Below, piece by piece: positions 53,014 to 61,261 of a stretch of 64,000 nucleotides of DNA. The notes under the pieces were generated by a model. The model had not been told where the DNA came from and did no database searches. It saw only the letters and a program-made list of their open reading frames with translations. A program made the translations under genes and the position numbers. Each line of letters starts with the position of its first letter. The first letter of the stretch is position 1. The DNA comes from RGIG2945 sp045540355 (lineage in GTDB: Bacteria > Bacillota > Clostridia > Oscillospirales > Acutalibacteraceae), in NCBI GenBank assembly GCA_045540355.1, contig JAZQHB010000072.1:1-64000 (forward strand), read 5' to 3'.

Positions 53014-54968
53014 AACCCCATCTCCTTCATATTCTTTGAGATGGCATCCATAAGCTTGTTGGATTCAGCTTGAAGTGTTAAAAGTTCGCTATGTATTTCT
53101 ACCATACGCTCGGCAAAATCTACACCATCGTCCTCGACTTCTGCAACTCCGACATAAGCACCGGGTGTTAGTGAATAACCCTTTTCAGCTATTTCCTCAA
53201 GAGTAGCACACTTACACAAGCCGAGTATATCCTTGTACTCGCCCTCACCGAATTTTTCATATAGCCATTCAAGTTCTTCAATGATCTCTAATTGTTTTTT
53301 GATAGCACAAAGATACATTTCACATTCGTTTTCAATTTGTTTTTTATACCATCCAAGAGTAATAACACCGGTTTTCTTATAATAATCAAAAAGTTCTGCT
53401 AAACGCTCTTTGGAAATGTTTTTAAGTAATTCTAATTTGCCAATCTTGTAGTCAGCAATCAATTCTATGCCCTTATTTAAAAGCGATTTAGACATCAGCA
53501 CTTCAGCATAAGTATTTGGAATACTGTTCTCAACACTATTTGTGAAATCACGCATAGCTAAATCATATGTTTCCTCGCAATTAAAACCGTATGTTAACAA
53601 CGAATCATACAATTCAATCTGTGCATTTCTAACTGCAACAATATATTCGTTTAAAAGACGAGTGTATTTTTCGGTTTCCCCACGATAGAGCCAAACTATC
53701 GCATTGAGGTTTTTCATCTGCCACTCTGACCATTCGTTAAGCGTGCGGTCAACCTGAGTGTAATAATTACGAGCATCGATGAAAAGAACATTGTCTTTAT
53801 TTTCCGCACACTTTCCTTTATCAAAAAACCACAAGGTACAAGGCAAACTTTTGGTATAGAAGAAATTATTACCCACCGAAAGCATAACATCTACATCACC
53901 GGTATTTACAAGTTGCTCACGGATGTTTTTATCCTTGCCCTGACTATCAGTTGCCGAAGATGCCATAACAAAGCCTGCTCGTCCTGTTTCATTAAGATAA
54001 GCGTAGAAATAGGAAATCCAGAGATAATTTGCATTGCCAACCTCTTTATTTTTATTAACTCCCGGTAACCCGAAAGGAAGTCTGCCTGCATTTTGGGTAG
54101 TTTCAGCTTTGACTTTATCTACATTGAACGGTGGGTTCGCCATTACATAATCACAAGTTCCTACTAATGAATATGTATCGTGATAAAAACTGTTGGCTCC
54201 ATCACCTGATGTAATCTTTGCATTAAGACCGTGAACTGCCATATTCATAGCACAAAGCTTTGCGTTGTAGTCAAGTTTTTCCTGACCGTAAAAAGTCATT
54301 ACAGTATTTGCATTTGCACCAAATCTTTCTATAAAATCAGCCGATGCTACAAACATACCACCACTACCACAAGCCGGGTCAAGAACAGTGCCATGATTAG
54401 GTTCAATAATATTAACAATCATCTGTACCAATGATTTCGGCGTGAAGAATACACCATCATCCGAAGCAACAACAGGTGCAAACTTATTAAGAAAATACTC
54501 ATAAATTCTACCGATAATATCATCCTTTATTTCATTAAATGCACTATTGTTAAAAATACGAAGAAGCTCTCGCAATAAGTCATTTTTTAGGATATTATAG
54601 TTTTTAGGCAATACACCTCTGAGTTGCCCTGATTGTTCCTCAATAAGTTCCATAGCATGATTGATCGCTTGTCCCATATCTGTATTGTCCGGGAGATTTA
54701 AAAGATAATCATAGCGTGCTTCTTCGGGTAAAAAAATTGCACTTTTAGTTTTAAAATCATCAGCTTCCACAGGAAGTACTCTGCCATTACGAACAGGTCT
54801 GTCTTTTAATATGTCTGCCTCAACAAACTTAAAACGACTATATGCATATCTCAAAAAGATTAAACCAAGCACAGGCATACAATACTCCTGCGATGTAACC
54901 TTTGAATCGGCACGTAAAAGGTCTGCCGCTTCCCATAATTCAGTTTCTAATTTCCTGATATTTATCAT
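53010..54968 (-). CDS. hsdM: Type I restriction-modification methyltransferase subunit (HsdM)
   Basis: A 652-residue N6-adenine methyltransferase subunit. An N-terminal HsdM helical domain (ELWEAADLLRADSKVTSQEY) precedes the catalytic domain with VFFTPKSLVQMIV, the SAM motif I region LDPACGSGGMFVAS (near residue 195) and motif IV VMANPPFN. The C-terminal region is helical and longer than in the shortest HsdM proteins (500-550). It is the first hsd gene, 40 bp after the Fic gene, with SD GAGGTAA, and its stop overlaps hsdS. Confidence 0.95.
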   Translation of the reverse strand: MINIRKLETELWEAADLLRADSKVTSQEYCMPVLGLIFLRYAYSRFKFVEADILKDRPVRNGRVLPVEADDFKTKSAIFLPEEARYDYLLNLPDNTDMGQAINHAMELIEEQSGQLRGVLPKNYNILKNDLLRELLRIFNNSAFNEIKDDIIGRIYEYFLNKFAPVVASDDGVFFTPKSLVQMIVNIIEPNHGTVLDPACGSGGMFVASADFIERFGANANTVMTFYGQEKLDYNAKLCAMNMAVHGLNAKITSGDGANSFYHDTYSLVGTCDYVMANPPFNVDKVKAETTQNAGRLPFGLPGVNKNKEVGNANYLWISYFYAYLNETGRAGFVMASSATDSQGKDKNIREQLVNTGDVDVMLSVGNNFFYTKSLPCTLWFFDKGKCAENKDNVLFIDARNYYTQVDRTLNEWSEWQMKNLNAIVWLYRGETEKYTRLLNEYIVAVRNAQIELYDSLLTYGFNCEETYDLAMRDFTNSVENSIPNTYAEVLMSKSLLNKGIELIADYKIGKLELLKNISKERLAELFDYYKKTGVITLGWYKKQIENECEMYLCAIKKQLEIIEELEWLYEKFGEGEYKDILGLCKCATLEEIAEKGYSLTPGAYVGVAEVEDDGVDFAERMVEIHSELLTLQAESNKLMDAISKNMKEMGL

Positions 54969-54992
54969 ATTTTACCTCACTCATTTTCTGCC

Positions 54993-55016
54993 AATTATAA
55001 CAGAAAAATTATAATT
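54993..55016. repeat. Inverted repeat between the Fic gene and hsdM
   Basis: AATTATAA / TTATAATT with an 8-nt centre, straddling the Fic stop codon 25 bp upstream of hsdM. Each arm contains a -10-like TATAAT on one strand. It may be an operator, a weak promoter or a transcript-processing hairpin controlling hsd expression. Confidence 0.4.
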
Positions 55017-55614
55017 CTTCTGCTTTAAATGTTGTGTAGCCTTCGTAGTAGTAACTGTGGTCGATGCCTTTCATATACATTTCACGGTCGTTGATTTTGT
55101 CAGTCAAGGCATTTTTGAGGATATACTTAATTTCAATATCCTTAATCGGACTGCGTTCCATCGCCTGAAGATAGTCTTCTTTATCAACCTGACTCCAATC
55201 AACAACTTTGCCGATTTCTTTTTTGAAGATGCAATCAAGCCAGATACGAGTACTTCTGCCGTTGCCTTCACGGAACGGATGAGCCACATTCATTTCAACA
55301 TACTTTTCAATGATTTCGTCAAAAGTTGACTGTGGCATCTTCTCAATATTCTCAAGTGCTACACCAAGATACATAACAGGTGCAAATCTGAAATTGCCTT
55401 TTGAGAGATTCTCCTTGCGGATTTCTCCTGCAAAAAAGTAGATTTCATCAAAAAGAAATTTGTGTATCGCTTGAAGTGATGCAGTTTTGCCCGCTTCAAG
55501 TTTATCAAGCATTCCGCTTTCAAAAAGTTCTATTGCCTTTTTCTTGCTGATTTTTTCTTCAGCTTCTGCAAGTTCAGGAGCAGAAGTGATGCCTAATTTA
55601 TTTTCAAGTACCAT
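55009..55614 (-). CDS. Fic-domain protein (putative AMPylator)
   Basis: A 201-residue Fic/DOC-fold protein. The active-site motif HPFREGNGRSTRIWL (about residues 115-129) matches HxFx(D/E)GNGRxxR exactly, so it should transfer AMP or a related nucleotide moiety to a protein. The segment FLFDEIYFFAGEIRKENLSKG precedes it, as in class Fic proteins that resemble cell-filamentation protein. No clear (S/T)xxxE(G/N) inhibitory helix is seen within the protein. It is preceded by a DUF protein and an XRE regulator in one operon and could act as a toxin-like module. Confidence 0.9.
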   Translation of the reverse strand: MVLENKLGITSAPELAEAEEKISKKKAIELFESGMLDKLEAGKTASLQAIHKFLFDEIYFFAGEIRKENLSKGNFRFAPVMYLGVALENIEKMPQSTFDEIIEKYVEMNVAHPFREGNGRSTRIWLDCIFKKEIGKVVDWSQVDKEDYLQAMERSPIKDIEIKYILKNALTDKINDREMYMKGIDHSYYYEGYTTFKAEEL

Positions 55615-55632
55615 AACGCCTCCAAAATAACG

Positions 55633-56106
55633 TTAATTAAAATTTAAAATTAAAACTGTAACAACAGCAACAAGTATAATTCCGATTAAAGAAGTGGAAC
55701 AACCCACAGGTTTCTTTGACGATTTTTTGTATTGATGGTCTATATAAACAAATTGTTCTGACAAATAGTTTTGCTTTGGCTTTTTCTCTTTGCTTAGATT
55801 TTTCGCTTTACGATATAAAGCAAGAGGATCATCAACAGTCATTATACGGGAGTGAAAGTTATTAAGCCATTGTGCATCTTCTGGTGTGCACATGTTTTCT
55901 TCTGTGCAATTCGGTTCATGTACAATTTGATTCCTCACCCAGCGATAGTGTTTTAGTTGTTTTAAATCTTCATTCCAACCCGATACACAATAGGCACCGT
56001 CAGAAATTTTAAGCATTTCATCAATATAAGATGACAGACCATGATTGTCACCGTAAGCTTCACTACAAAGTTTCTCAAGTCTTTTGTACGAATCAATAAA
56101 TCCCAT
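55633..56106 (-). CDS. Small tail-anchored protein, DUF6548-like
   Basis: A 157-residue protein beginning MGFIDSYKRLEKLCSEAYGD, which resembles clostridial proteins annotated as DUF6548 (recollection, not a search). A soluble helical domain contains YRWVRNQIVHEPNCTEE, reminiscent of a HEPN-like RxxxxH pattern (RNQIVH). A linker is followed by a C-terminal membrane helix (STSLIGIILVAVVTVLILN). It starts 10 nt after the stop of the XRE gene with SD AGGTG and precedes the Fic gene by 18 bp. Function unknown. Confidence 0.7.
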   Translation of the reverse strand: MGFIDSYKRLEKLCSEAYGDNHGLSSYIDEMLKISDGAYCVSGWNEDLKQLKHYRWVRNQIVHEPNCTEENMCTPEDAQWLNNFHSRIMTVDDPLALYRKAKNLSKEKKPKQNYLSEQFVYIDHQYKKSSKKPVGCSTSLIGIILVAVVTVLILNFN

Positions 56107-56115
56107 TATAAACAC

Positions 56116-56328
56116 CTACTGATTATTTTCAGGAATAAATTCCATAATATCATCCACACCACAATCAAGAGCTTTGCAGATTTTACCGAGAGTTTCAACT
56201 GTAACATTTTCGCCCTTACTCATTTTTGAAATTGTGTAATTGCTGATATCTGCAACTTTTGCAAGGTCCTTTTTCTTCATATCGTGGTCAATTAAAAGCT
56301 TCCAGAGCTTTTTATAACTAACAGCCAT
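56116..56328 (-). CDS. Small XRE-family regulator (YozG-like)
   Basis: A 70-residue helix-turn-helix protein. The short start MAVSYKKLWKLLIDHDMKK at 56328 is chosen for its SD (GAGGTG). DLAKVADISNYTISKMSKGE is the HTH, and LGKICKALDCGVDDIMEFI is the typical end of the YozG/helix-turn-helix 26 type. It is the first gene of the DUF-Fic operon and is likely its autorepressor. Confidence 0.88.
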   Translation of the reverse strand: MAVSYKKLWKLLIDHDMKKKDLAKVADISNYTISKMSKGENVTVETLGKICKALDCGVDDIMEFIPENNQ

Positions 56329-56362
56329 AAGTACACCTCTTAAATAAAACATTCCATTCCAT

Positions 56363-56391
56363 ATTATAACAATTATAAAACAATATTGCAA
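56363..56391 (-). promoter_or_regulatory. Promoter of the XRE-DUF-Fic(-hsd) operon
   Basis: TTGCAA, 17 bp, TATAAT on the minus strand, 35 bp upstream of the small XRE gene. It may also serve hsdM onward, because no strong promoter precedes hsdM. Confidence 0.75.
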
Positions 56392-56476
56392 TATAAAATG
56401 TAGTTAAAACTAAATTTTTTTTGTTAAGACTAAAAATTCAGCGACAGAGAGAAATTAGCTCCCTGTCGCTATCGCA

Positions 56477-56854
56477 TTATTTGTAAATCAGCTCGTGATT
56501 CACTATTTCTGTTGATCGGTTATAGACACTATTCATTAAACGCACCCAGTATAGCTGGTCTTTTTCCTTGAGCTCTTCGGTGATATTTTCTTCCTCGCAG
56601 ATTTGTTTTACCAACAGGTCGAACATCTCCTGTGCCTGACGGTCGAAATTTTGCAGATACTCCCACAATGTTCCTTCGGAAAGCATAATTGTTAAGACTG
56701 TTGGTTTATATCGGAGAAGATAGTCTTTGTGTAATTGTCCCCACTTGCCGAGAGGGGAGGTGGCTTCATCAGTAAGCTTTACATTAGGGATTTTGTACCC
56801 GTTAACGATCCTGTAAGTTCCGCCGTTTTTCTCAAATGAAGATTTTTGTTTCAT
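56477..56854 (-). CDS. TnpV-family transposon-encoded protein
   Basis: A 125-residue protein of the TnpV type common in clostridial mobilizable elements. KNGGTYRIVNGYKIPN, PLGKWGQLHKDYLLRYKP, FDRQAQEMFDLLVKQI and LKEKDQLYWVRLMNSV follow the family pattern, and the end VNHELIYK matches. Its biochemical role is not known. It lies 4 bp after the Mob relaxase gene, with SD AAGGGTG, and is part of the mobility operon. Confidence 0.82.
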   Translation of the reverse strand: MKQKSSFEKNGGTYRIVNGYKIPNVKLTDEATSPLGKWGQLHKDYLLRYKPTVLTIMLSEGTLWEYLQNFDRQAQEMFDLLVKQICEEENITEELKEKDQLYWVRLMNSVYNRSTEIVNHELIYK

Positions 56855-56858
56855 GAAT

Positions 56859-58022
56859 TTACACCCTTTCTTTTCTTGAATTTGGTTTTTTGTAACGTGC
56901 CTGGCGTTGTGATCTTTCGGTTTCTTTTGCTTTGACTACAAGTGCATCTATCTGTTCATCACCAAAGATTTTACGAAGCAGTTTATAGTTCTGAACTTCT
57001 CTGTTGAGCTTGTCATTCTGTTCTGAAAGAGAGCGATTTTTAGCCATTATTTCCTTTGTATCGGCTTTTTCAACTCGACCCCATAGTTTTATACTGTTAA
57101 GCTCATTCTGAAGCTCAAAGCACTTTCTTACCGCAGTTTTTGCAAGGTCAAGAAGCTTCCTGAAAAGTGGTTCAACAAACTTAGATTTGTAAACTTTTGC
57201 CGTCATCAGGGGAGAGGGATCAGGTAATTTGAACTCGTCAGCCTCATAAAAATCTTCCGCTATTTCACTCATATTACTTTCAAACTGCATCAGTGCTTCT
57301 GCTTTTTCGGTCAGTTCTTCAACCTTTAGATTCAGTTTTTCGGATTTTATTGTGAGCTTTTCGACTTCCTCTGAGCGCATTTTCTTTTCGTAATCATAAA
57401 CGGATAAGTGCTTTTCGTGAGTGCCTTTTTGTTCCCATTCAACTCCGTAATGCTCCATAATTTTGGCAAGTTCTTGCTTTTCGGATTCTACCCAAAGATT
57501 CCATTCTGTTTCGTGTTTTGAACTTCCTACGAAACCTTGATTGCTCAATGCTTGTTTTAATGACACTCTTGTGTCAAGTCCACGCTTGCTGTTTGTGGTA
57601 AATGGAACAAAATCAATGTGTAGGTGAGGTGTTGCTTCGTCCATGTGAAGATGAGCAGAGAAAACTTTTAAGTACGGATTTCGTTTCTGAAAATCCTGAT
57701 AATACTCATCAAGTATTCTCTCAGCAAGTTCACCGTCAGGAGATTTTGAATTCATATTTTCGCAGTTACCGACCTGAATTATGATCTCGTGAAAGGTCTT
57801 TTCCTGTTTACCTGAACGGATTTTTTCGTAGTAGTTTTCGATTTTTCTGTCAGCACGTTTTTGTTTTTGGTTGTATCTTTGAAGTGCGTCATTGAATAAT
57901 TCGTGGTACACATCTTTTATTTTTTCATTGCAGTATTCGGTGTTAAGATGAGTTCTTTCGGGGTCTGTGTTCTTTGCATTGAACTCTCTGCTGTTATGAT
58001 TCACCGAACCTTTTCCTACCAT
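56859..58022 (-). CDS. Mob/Pre-type relaxase (plasmid recombination enzyme)
   Basis: A 387-residue MobV-type relaxase that nicks an origin of transfer. The start VGKGSVNHNSREFNAKNTDP is the conserved N-terminal block. The HUH metal site is HLHMDEATPHLHIDFVPF (about residues 125-142). FVGSSKHETEWNLWVESEKQ follows, and a long coiled coil occupies the C-terminal half (LTIKSEKLNLKVEELTEKAE). The ATG at 58022 fits the family start but has a weak SD. A matching oriT is expected in the noncoding sequence upstream (58023-58298). Confidence 0.88.
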   Translation of the reverse strand: MVGKGSVNHNSREFNAKNTDPERTHLNTEYCNEKIKDVYHELFNDALQRYNQKQKRADRKIENYYEKIRSGKQEKTFHEIIIQVGNCENMNSKSPDGELAERILDEYYQDFQKRNPYLKVFSAHLHMDEATPHLHIDFVPFTTNSKRGLDTRVSLKQALSNQGFVGSSKHETEWNLWVESEKQELAKIMEHYGVEWEQKGTHEKHLSVYDYEKKMRSEEVEKLTIKSEKLNLKVEELTEKAEALMQFESNMSEIAEDFYEADEFKLPDPSPLMTAKVYKSKFVEPLFRKLLDLAKTAVRKCFELQNELNSIKLWGRVEKADTKEIMAKNRSLSEQNDKLNREVQNYKLLRKIFGDEQIDALVVKAKETERSQRQARYKKPNSRKERV

Positions 58023-58226
58023 AATACTTATTGTTCGTCTTATATAATCACCTTTCCTTTTATTTTTATAATCTACAAACCTTATAAAAAGTTCTGTTAC
58101 TCTTGTCAAGAGTAACGCAAAAGCACTTTTGACACACCTTGTATATCAAAAGGTGCTGTTGCGCTCTCCGAGGGGCAAAGAGCAATCTTTAAAAAGGTGC
58201 TCTCTGCACTCTCGATTAAACTTATC

Positions 58227-58302
58227 CGTGTCGGTCTGTGACGATGGTGACGATGTTTTTGGTACCGTCTAAAACACCGTCACGACCGACACGCATCGTC
58301 AC
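58227..58302. repeat. Iteron-like GTGACG(A/G)TG repeats inside a large inverted repeat
   Basis: CGTGTCGGTC (58227) pairs with GACCGACACG (58284-58293). Within and beside these arms lie GTGACGATG twice in tandem (58238-58255), CACCGTCAC (58275) and CATCGTCAC (58294). The region overlaps the end of the RepA-like gene and precedes the relaxase gene, so it is a candidate replication origin or oriT. The rest of 58023-58226 holds no recognisable gene. Confidence 0.55.
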
Positions 58303-59432
58303 GCTTGCTCAAAATATAGGTGCACCTTGCGGCCATCGTGACAGCGTTTGTTCTCATAACAGATGCCGTACTCATTGAACAAACGCCCTGCATTGATATT
58401 CAGTTTCATCGACAAAGCGTTGGCTTTCATATCAACGCCGAGCACCTTGACGAGCTCTGATGGTGAGCCATACCACTCTGCGTTGTCTGCGGTGATAAAT
58501 GCCGCCACCTTTTCAAGTAAGGGTTCGGGTGGCTCTTTCCAAAGTTCCGTTTCAACTTGCTCCAATTCCCATAGAAGCGTTTGTGTATTACGGATAAGGT
58601 GTAGCTTTTGGTCGGGTTGGTCTCTGCCCGAGACCTCAAGTGTGGCGTTGTTGCTTGTGCGTTTCTCTTTCTGCAGAATAAAGCCTCCGTCTGCCGCACC
58701 GAGCAGTGCTGTTGTTCCGGAAATCATATCGAACTTATCATTGGCAGCTTGCTTTCGGGTGTGGTGAACGATTAAAACACAAATGCCGTAATGGTCGGTA
58801 AAATTTTTGATGCGGTTAATAATTTCATAATCGTTAGCGTAACAGTAATTATCTCTGCCAATCTCACGCACTTTTTGGAGTGTGTCTATGATTATGAGTT
58901 TTGTATCAGGGTATTCGGTAATGAAACCTTGCAACTGTTCATCAAGTCCCTTACCAATATGACTTGCTGAGACAGAGAAGTGCAGATTGTCTGCACTATC
59001 TGTTCCAAACATTCTATACAAGCGTTCCTGCAGACGGCGGTAATCGTCTTCAAGGGCGAGGTACAATACGGTTCCTTTTCGGGTAGTATAGTTCCATATT
59101 GGTGTTCCGGTACTGATGTGATATGCCAATTGTGCCATAAGGAAACTTTTGCCGACCTTGGGAGCTCCTGCAAAGATATATGTTCCCGGATAGAGCAAGC
59201 CGTCAATTAACGGCGGCTTGCTTTGATAAACTGTATCGTATAGTTCTGTCATTGTTATTGTTTTGAGATAGGATGGATCCATCATTCTTAACATTTCAAG
59301 TTGAATTTGCTCAAAACTCTTGATATTTTCATCTTCAGGGGTTATAATATCAACAATGCTTTTTTGGGAAGGCTGCTCCGTATCTGCGCCAACAGATACA
59401 TTAGGGGCAGTCTTTTCTGTTTTATTGCTCAC
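58299..59432 (-). CDS. RepA-like RecA-fold ATPase
   Basis: A 377-residue AAA/RecA-like ATPase (RSF1010 RepA type) common in mobilizable elements. Walker A is FAGAPKVGKSFLMAQLA (near residue 85), the Walker B region is TKLIIIDTLQKV and a sensor-type segment is VLIVHHTRKQ. GTTALLGAADGGFILQKEK is a family signature. The C-terminal 90 residues may be a winged-helix DNA-binding part. The start GTG at 59432 directly follows the MobC-like stop, with SD GGGGGAA. It may support replication of the excised form. Confidence 0.85.
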   Translation of the reverse strand: MSNKTEKTAPNVSVGADTEQPSQKSIVDIITPEDENIKSFEQIQLEMLRMMDPSYLKTITMTELYDTVYQSKPPLIDGLLYPGTYIFAGAPKVGKSFLMAQLAYHISTGTPIWNYTTRKGTVLYLALEDDYRRLQERLYRMFGTDSADNLHFSVSASHIGKGLDEQLQGFITEYPDTKLIIIDTLQKVREIGRDNYCYANDYEIINRIKNFTDHYGICVLIVHHTRKQAANDKFDMISGTTALLGAADGGFILQKEKRTSNNATLEVSGRDQPDQKLHLIRNTQTLLWELEQVETELWKEPPEPLLEKVAAFITADNAEWYGSPSELVKVLGVDMKANALSMKLNINAGRLFNEYGICYENKRCHDGRKVHLYFEQA

Positions 59433-59756
59433 TCAGATTCCCCCTTTTAATCCATATAATGTTTTGTTTATTTGGTTGATGATTTCAAGTAAGTCATAAC
59501 TGACCTTACCACCGTTTTCAATACGCTTAAGTTCGTCAAGCACGGCGGCGAGTTCCAATTTGAGAGCTTTATACACTCTTGGATTACCTTCCACGATAAT
59601 CTCACGATTAGTGCACTTGCGGTAGCAGTATTCCTGCTTGGTGAGTCCCGATAGTGATACGATGCGATTTATCGTTTCGTTTTCTTCGGGTGATACACGA
59701 AACCCTATGGTGATACATCTGAAGCGATCATGTTTATCTAAATTCTTAGCTGACAT
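59433..59756 (-). CDS. MobC-like relaxosome accessory protein
   Basis: A 107-residue protein resembling MobC-family mobilization proteins. The ribbon-helix-helix part ITIGFRVSPEENETINRIVS is followed by SGLTKQEYCYRKCTNREI and helical C-terminal stretches with LKRIENGGKVSYDLLEIINQ. It should bind near oriT and help the relaxase. It overlaps the integrase 3' end by 11 bp and abuts the RepA-like gene. The identification rests on pattern and context. Confidence 0.75.
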   Translation of the reverse strand: MSAKNLDKHDRFRCITIGFRVSPEENETINRIVSLSGLTKQEYCYRKCTNREIIVEGNPRVYKALKLELAAVLDELKRIENGGKVSYDLLEIINQINKTLYGLKGGI

Positions 59757-60837
59757 TTTGTGATTCCTCCTTTCGGAAGTTGTTCAGCTTGTCTGCCATA
59801 TCTGTCTGTGTTGACGGGAACAGATGAGCGTAGTTATAAGTGATATTGATACTTTCGTGTCCTACACGCTCGGCAATTGCAACCGCCGAATATCCCATTT
59901 CAATTAAGAGGGAAATGTGGCTGTGTCGCAGATCGTGGATGCGGATGCGTTTAACCCCTGCATCATCTGCGCCCCTTGTCATTTCACGGTGCAGATAGTT
60001 CTTTGTGATATTAAACACTCGGTCATTCTTTTGCAGACCGTAGATTTTAGCAAGGTATTCTTTTATTTCATCTACAAGAAAATCGGGCATCTTTATCACT
60101 CTGTTGCTTTTAGGAGTTTTTGGATCGGTAATAACATCTCTGCCGTCAATACGTTGATAGGACTTATTGATTGTTACCGTGCCTCGCTCAAAATCAAAGT
60201 CAGCTGCGGTCAAGGCTAATAACTCACCCTCACGGATACCGCACCAATACAGCATTTCAAATGCGTAATAGGATACGGGTTTGTCCATCACCGCAAATGC
60301 AAACTTCTGATATTCTTCCTGAGTCCAGAAGAGCATTTCACGACTTTTTGATTTGCCCATATTACCAACCTTTGCGGCTGGATTTTCTCTCAAGCCATAG
60401 AACTTAACAGCGTGATTGAAAATGGCACTGAGCTGATTGTGAAGCGTTTTAAGGTACACGGGAGAATATTTTTTGCCGTTTTTGTCGCAACTTTTAATCA
60501 TTTCGTTCTGCCAAGCAATAATATCTCTTGGCAGAATTTCGTTGATTTTGCGTTTCCCGAAGTATGGTAAGAACTTTGTGCGGATAATATGCTCTTTTGT
60601 GTGCCAAGTATTTTCTTTAATGCGGTTTTTCATATCAATCGTATAACTGTCAATGAAGCTTGAAAAAGTCATACTGAGGTCTGCTTGACTCTTATTCAAG
60701 AACTCACGCTCCCAAGCGAGTGCATCACGCTTTGTTTGGAATCCTCTCTTTGTACTTTGCTTTCGTTCTCCGTTCCAATCGGTTACTCGATAGGAAACCA
60801 TCCAGGTGTTTCTTTTCTTGTCTTTGTAAACAGCCAT
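59746..60837 (-). CDS. int: Tyrosine site-specific integrase
   Basis: A 363-residue phage/Tn916-type integrase. An N-terminal AP2-like arm-binding region comes first (VYKDKKRNTWMVSYRVTDWN). A SAM-like core-binding domain follows (SMTFSSFIDSYTIDMKNRI). The catalytic domain has Arg in CGIREGELLALTAADF, HDLRHSHISLLIEMGY and VGHESINITYNYAHL, which holds the late His and Tyr. ATG at 60837 has SD AAGGAAG. It lies just after the excisionase-like gene and is expected to act on the guaA attachment site. Confidence 0.95.
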   Translation of the reverse strand: MAVYKDKKRNTWMVSYRVTDWNGERKQSTKRGFQTKRDALAWEREFLNKSQADLSMTFSSFIDSYTIDMKNRIKENTWHTKEHIIRTKFLPYFGKRKINEILPRDIIAWQNEMIKSCDKNGKKYSPVYLKTLHNQLSAIFNHAVKFYGLRENPAAKVGNMGKSKSREMLFWTQEEYQKFAFAVMDKPVSYYAFEMLYWCGIREGELLALTAADFDFERGTVTINKSYQRIDGRDVITDPKTPKSNRVIKMPDFLVDEIKEYLAKIYGLQKNDRVFNITKNYLHREMTRGADDAGVKRIRIHDLRHSHISLLIEMGYSAVAIAERVGHESINITYNYAHLFPSTQTDMADKLNNFRKEESQNVS

Positions 60838-60842
60838 GTTTA

Positions 60843-61043
60843 TCACTTCCTTTCCTTAATTTTGGCTGGATCGTAGCAGGTTTTATCTAAAAAGAATTGT
60901 CTGTTTATTTTACCTGACAGTGTGAAAAATCCTTGCTCTTCCAGTTCGGCGTTCATTTTCCGAATCACCTTATAGGCGAATGATTTGGAAATCCTGAGTG
61001 CCTTTGCAACATCGTCTGCGGTCATATAATAATCTTCAAACAT
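60843..61043 (-). CDS. Excisionase-like small HTH protein
   Basis: A 66-residue protein starting MFEDYYMTADDVAKALRISK with GGAGGTG upstream. The segment DDVAKALRISKSFAYKVIRK is a MerR/Xis-type helix-turn-helix and FFTLSGKINRQFFLDKTCY a wing. Proteins of this kind precede the integrase in many Firmicutes mobilizable elements and act as excisionases or integrase regulators. Its stop lies 6 bp before the integrase ATG. Confidence 0.82.
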   Translation of the reverse strand: MFEDYYMTADDVAKALRISKSFAYKVIRKMNAELEEQGFFTLSGKINRQFFLDKTCYDPAKIKERK

Positions 61044-61096
61044 AGTAGCACCTCCTTTCTTGTTTTGTCGTTTTGTTTGATTTGATATTATGTGAA

Positions 61097-61156
61097 ACAC
61101 TTAACACTATTTGTTTAAGTTAAGTGTATTATACTAAACAAATTTAGTTAAGTCAA
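61097..61156 (-). promoter_or_regulatory. Promoter and operator of the xis-int operon
   Basis: TTGACT, 17 bp, TATAAT (61128-61156) on the minus strand. Downstream of it lies a perfect 9-bp inverted repeat ACACTTAAC / GTTAAGTGT (61097-61105 and 61119-61127), with further TTAA-containing half sites near the -35. It is probably bound by the divergent XRE repressor. Confidence 0.75.
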
Positions 61157-61198
61157 GCGTTTTTCAAGAGAATGTTAAACTTTTTTGTTTATATTATC

Positions 61199-61228
61199 TT
61201 GACAGCACTTAAACATTTGTGTTATACT
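61199..61228 (+). promoter_or_regulatory. Promoter of the element XRE regulator
   Basis: TTGACA, 18 bp, TATACT, 33 bp upstream of the ATG at 61262. It is divergent from the xis-int promoter 43 bp away. Confidence 0.8.
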
Positions 61229-61261
61229 CATGCAAAGCACATAGGCAAGGAGTGAATTACT

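Noticed and set aside
46327..54968. Phase-variable hsdS cassette
   Set aside because: Only one hsdS is present, without inverted hsdS fragments or a dedicated recombinase next to it; the integrase is the element's own.
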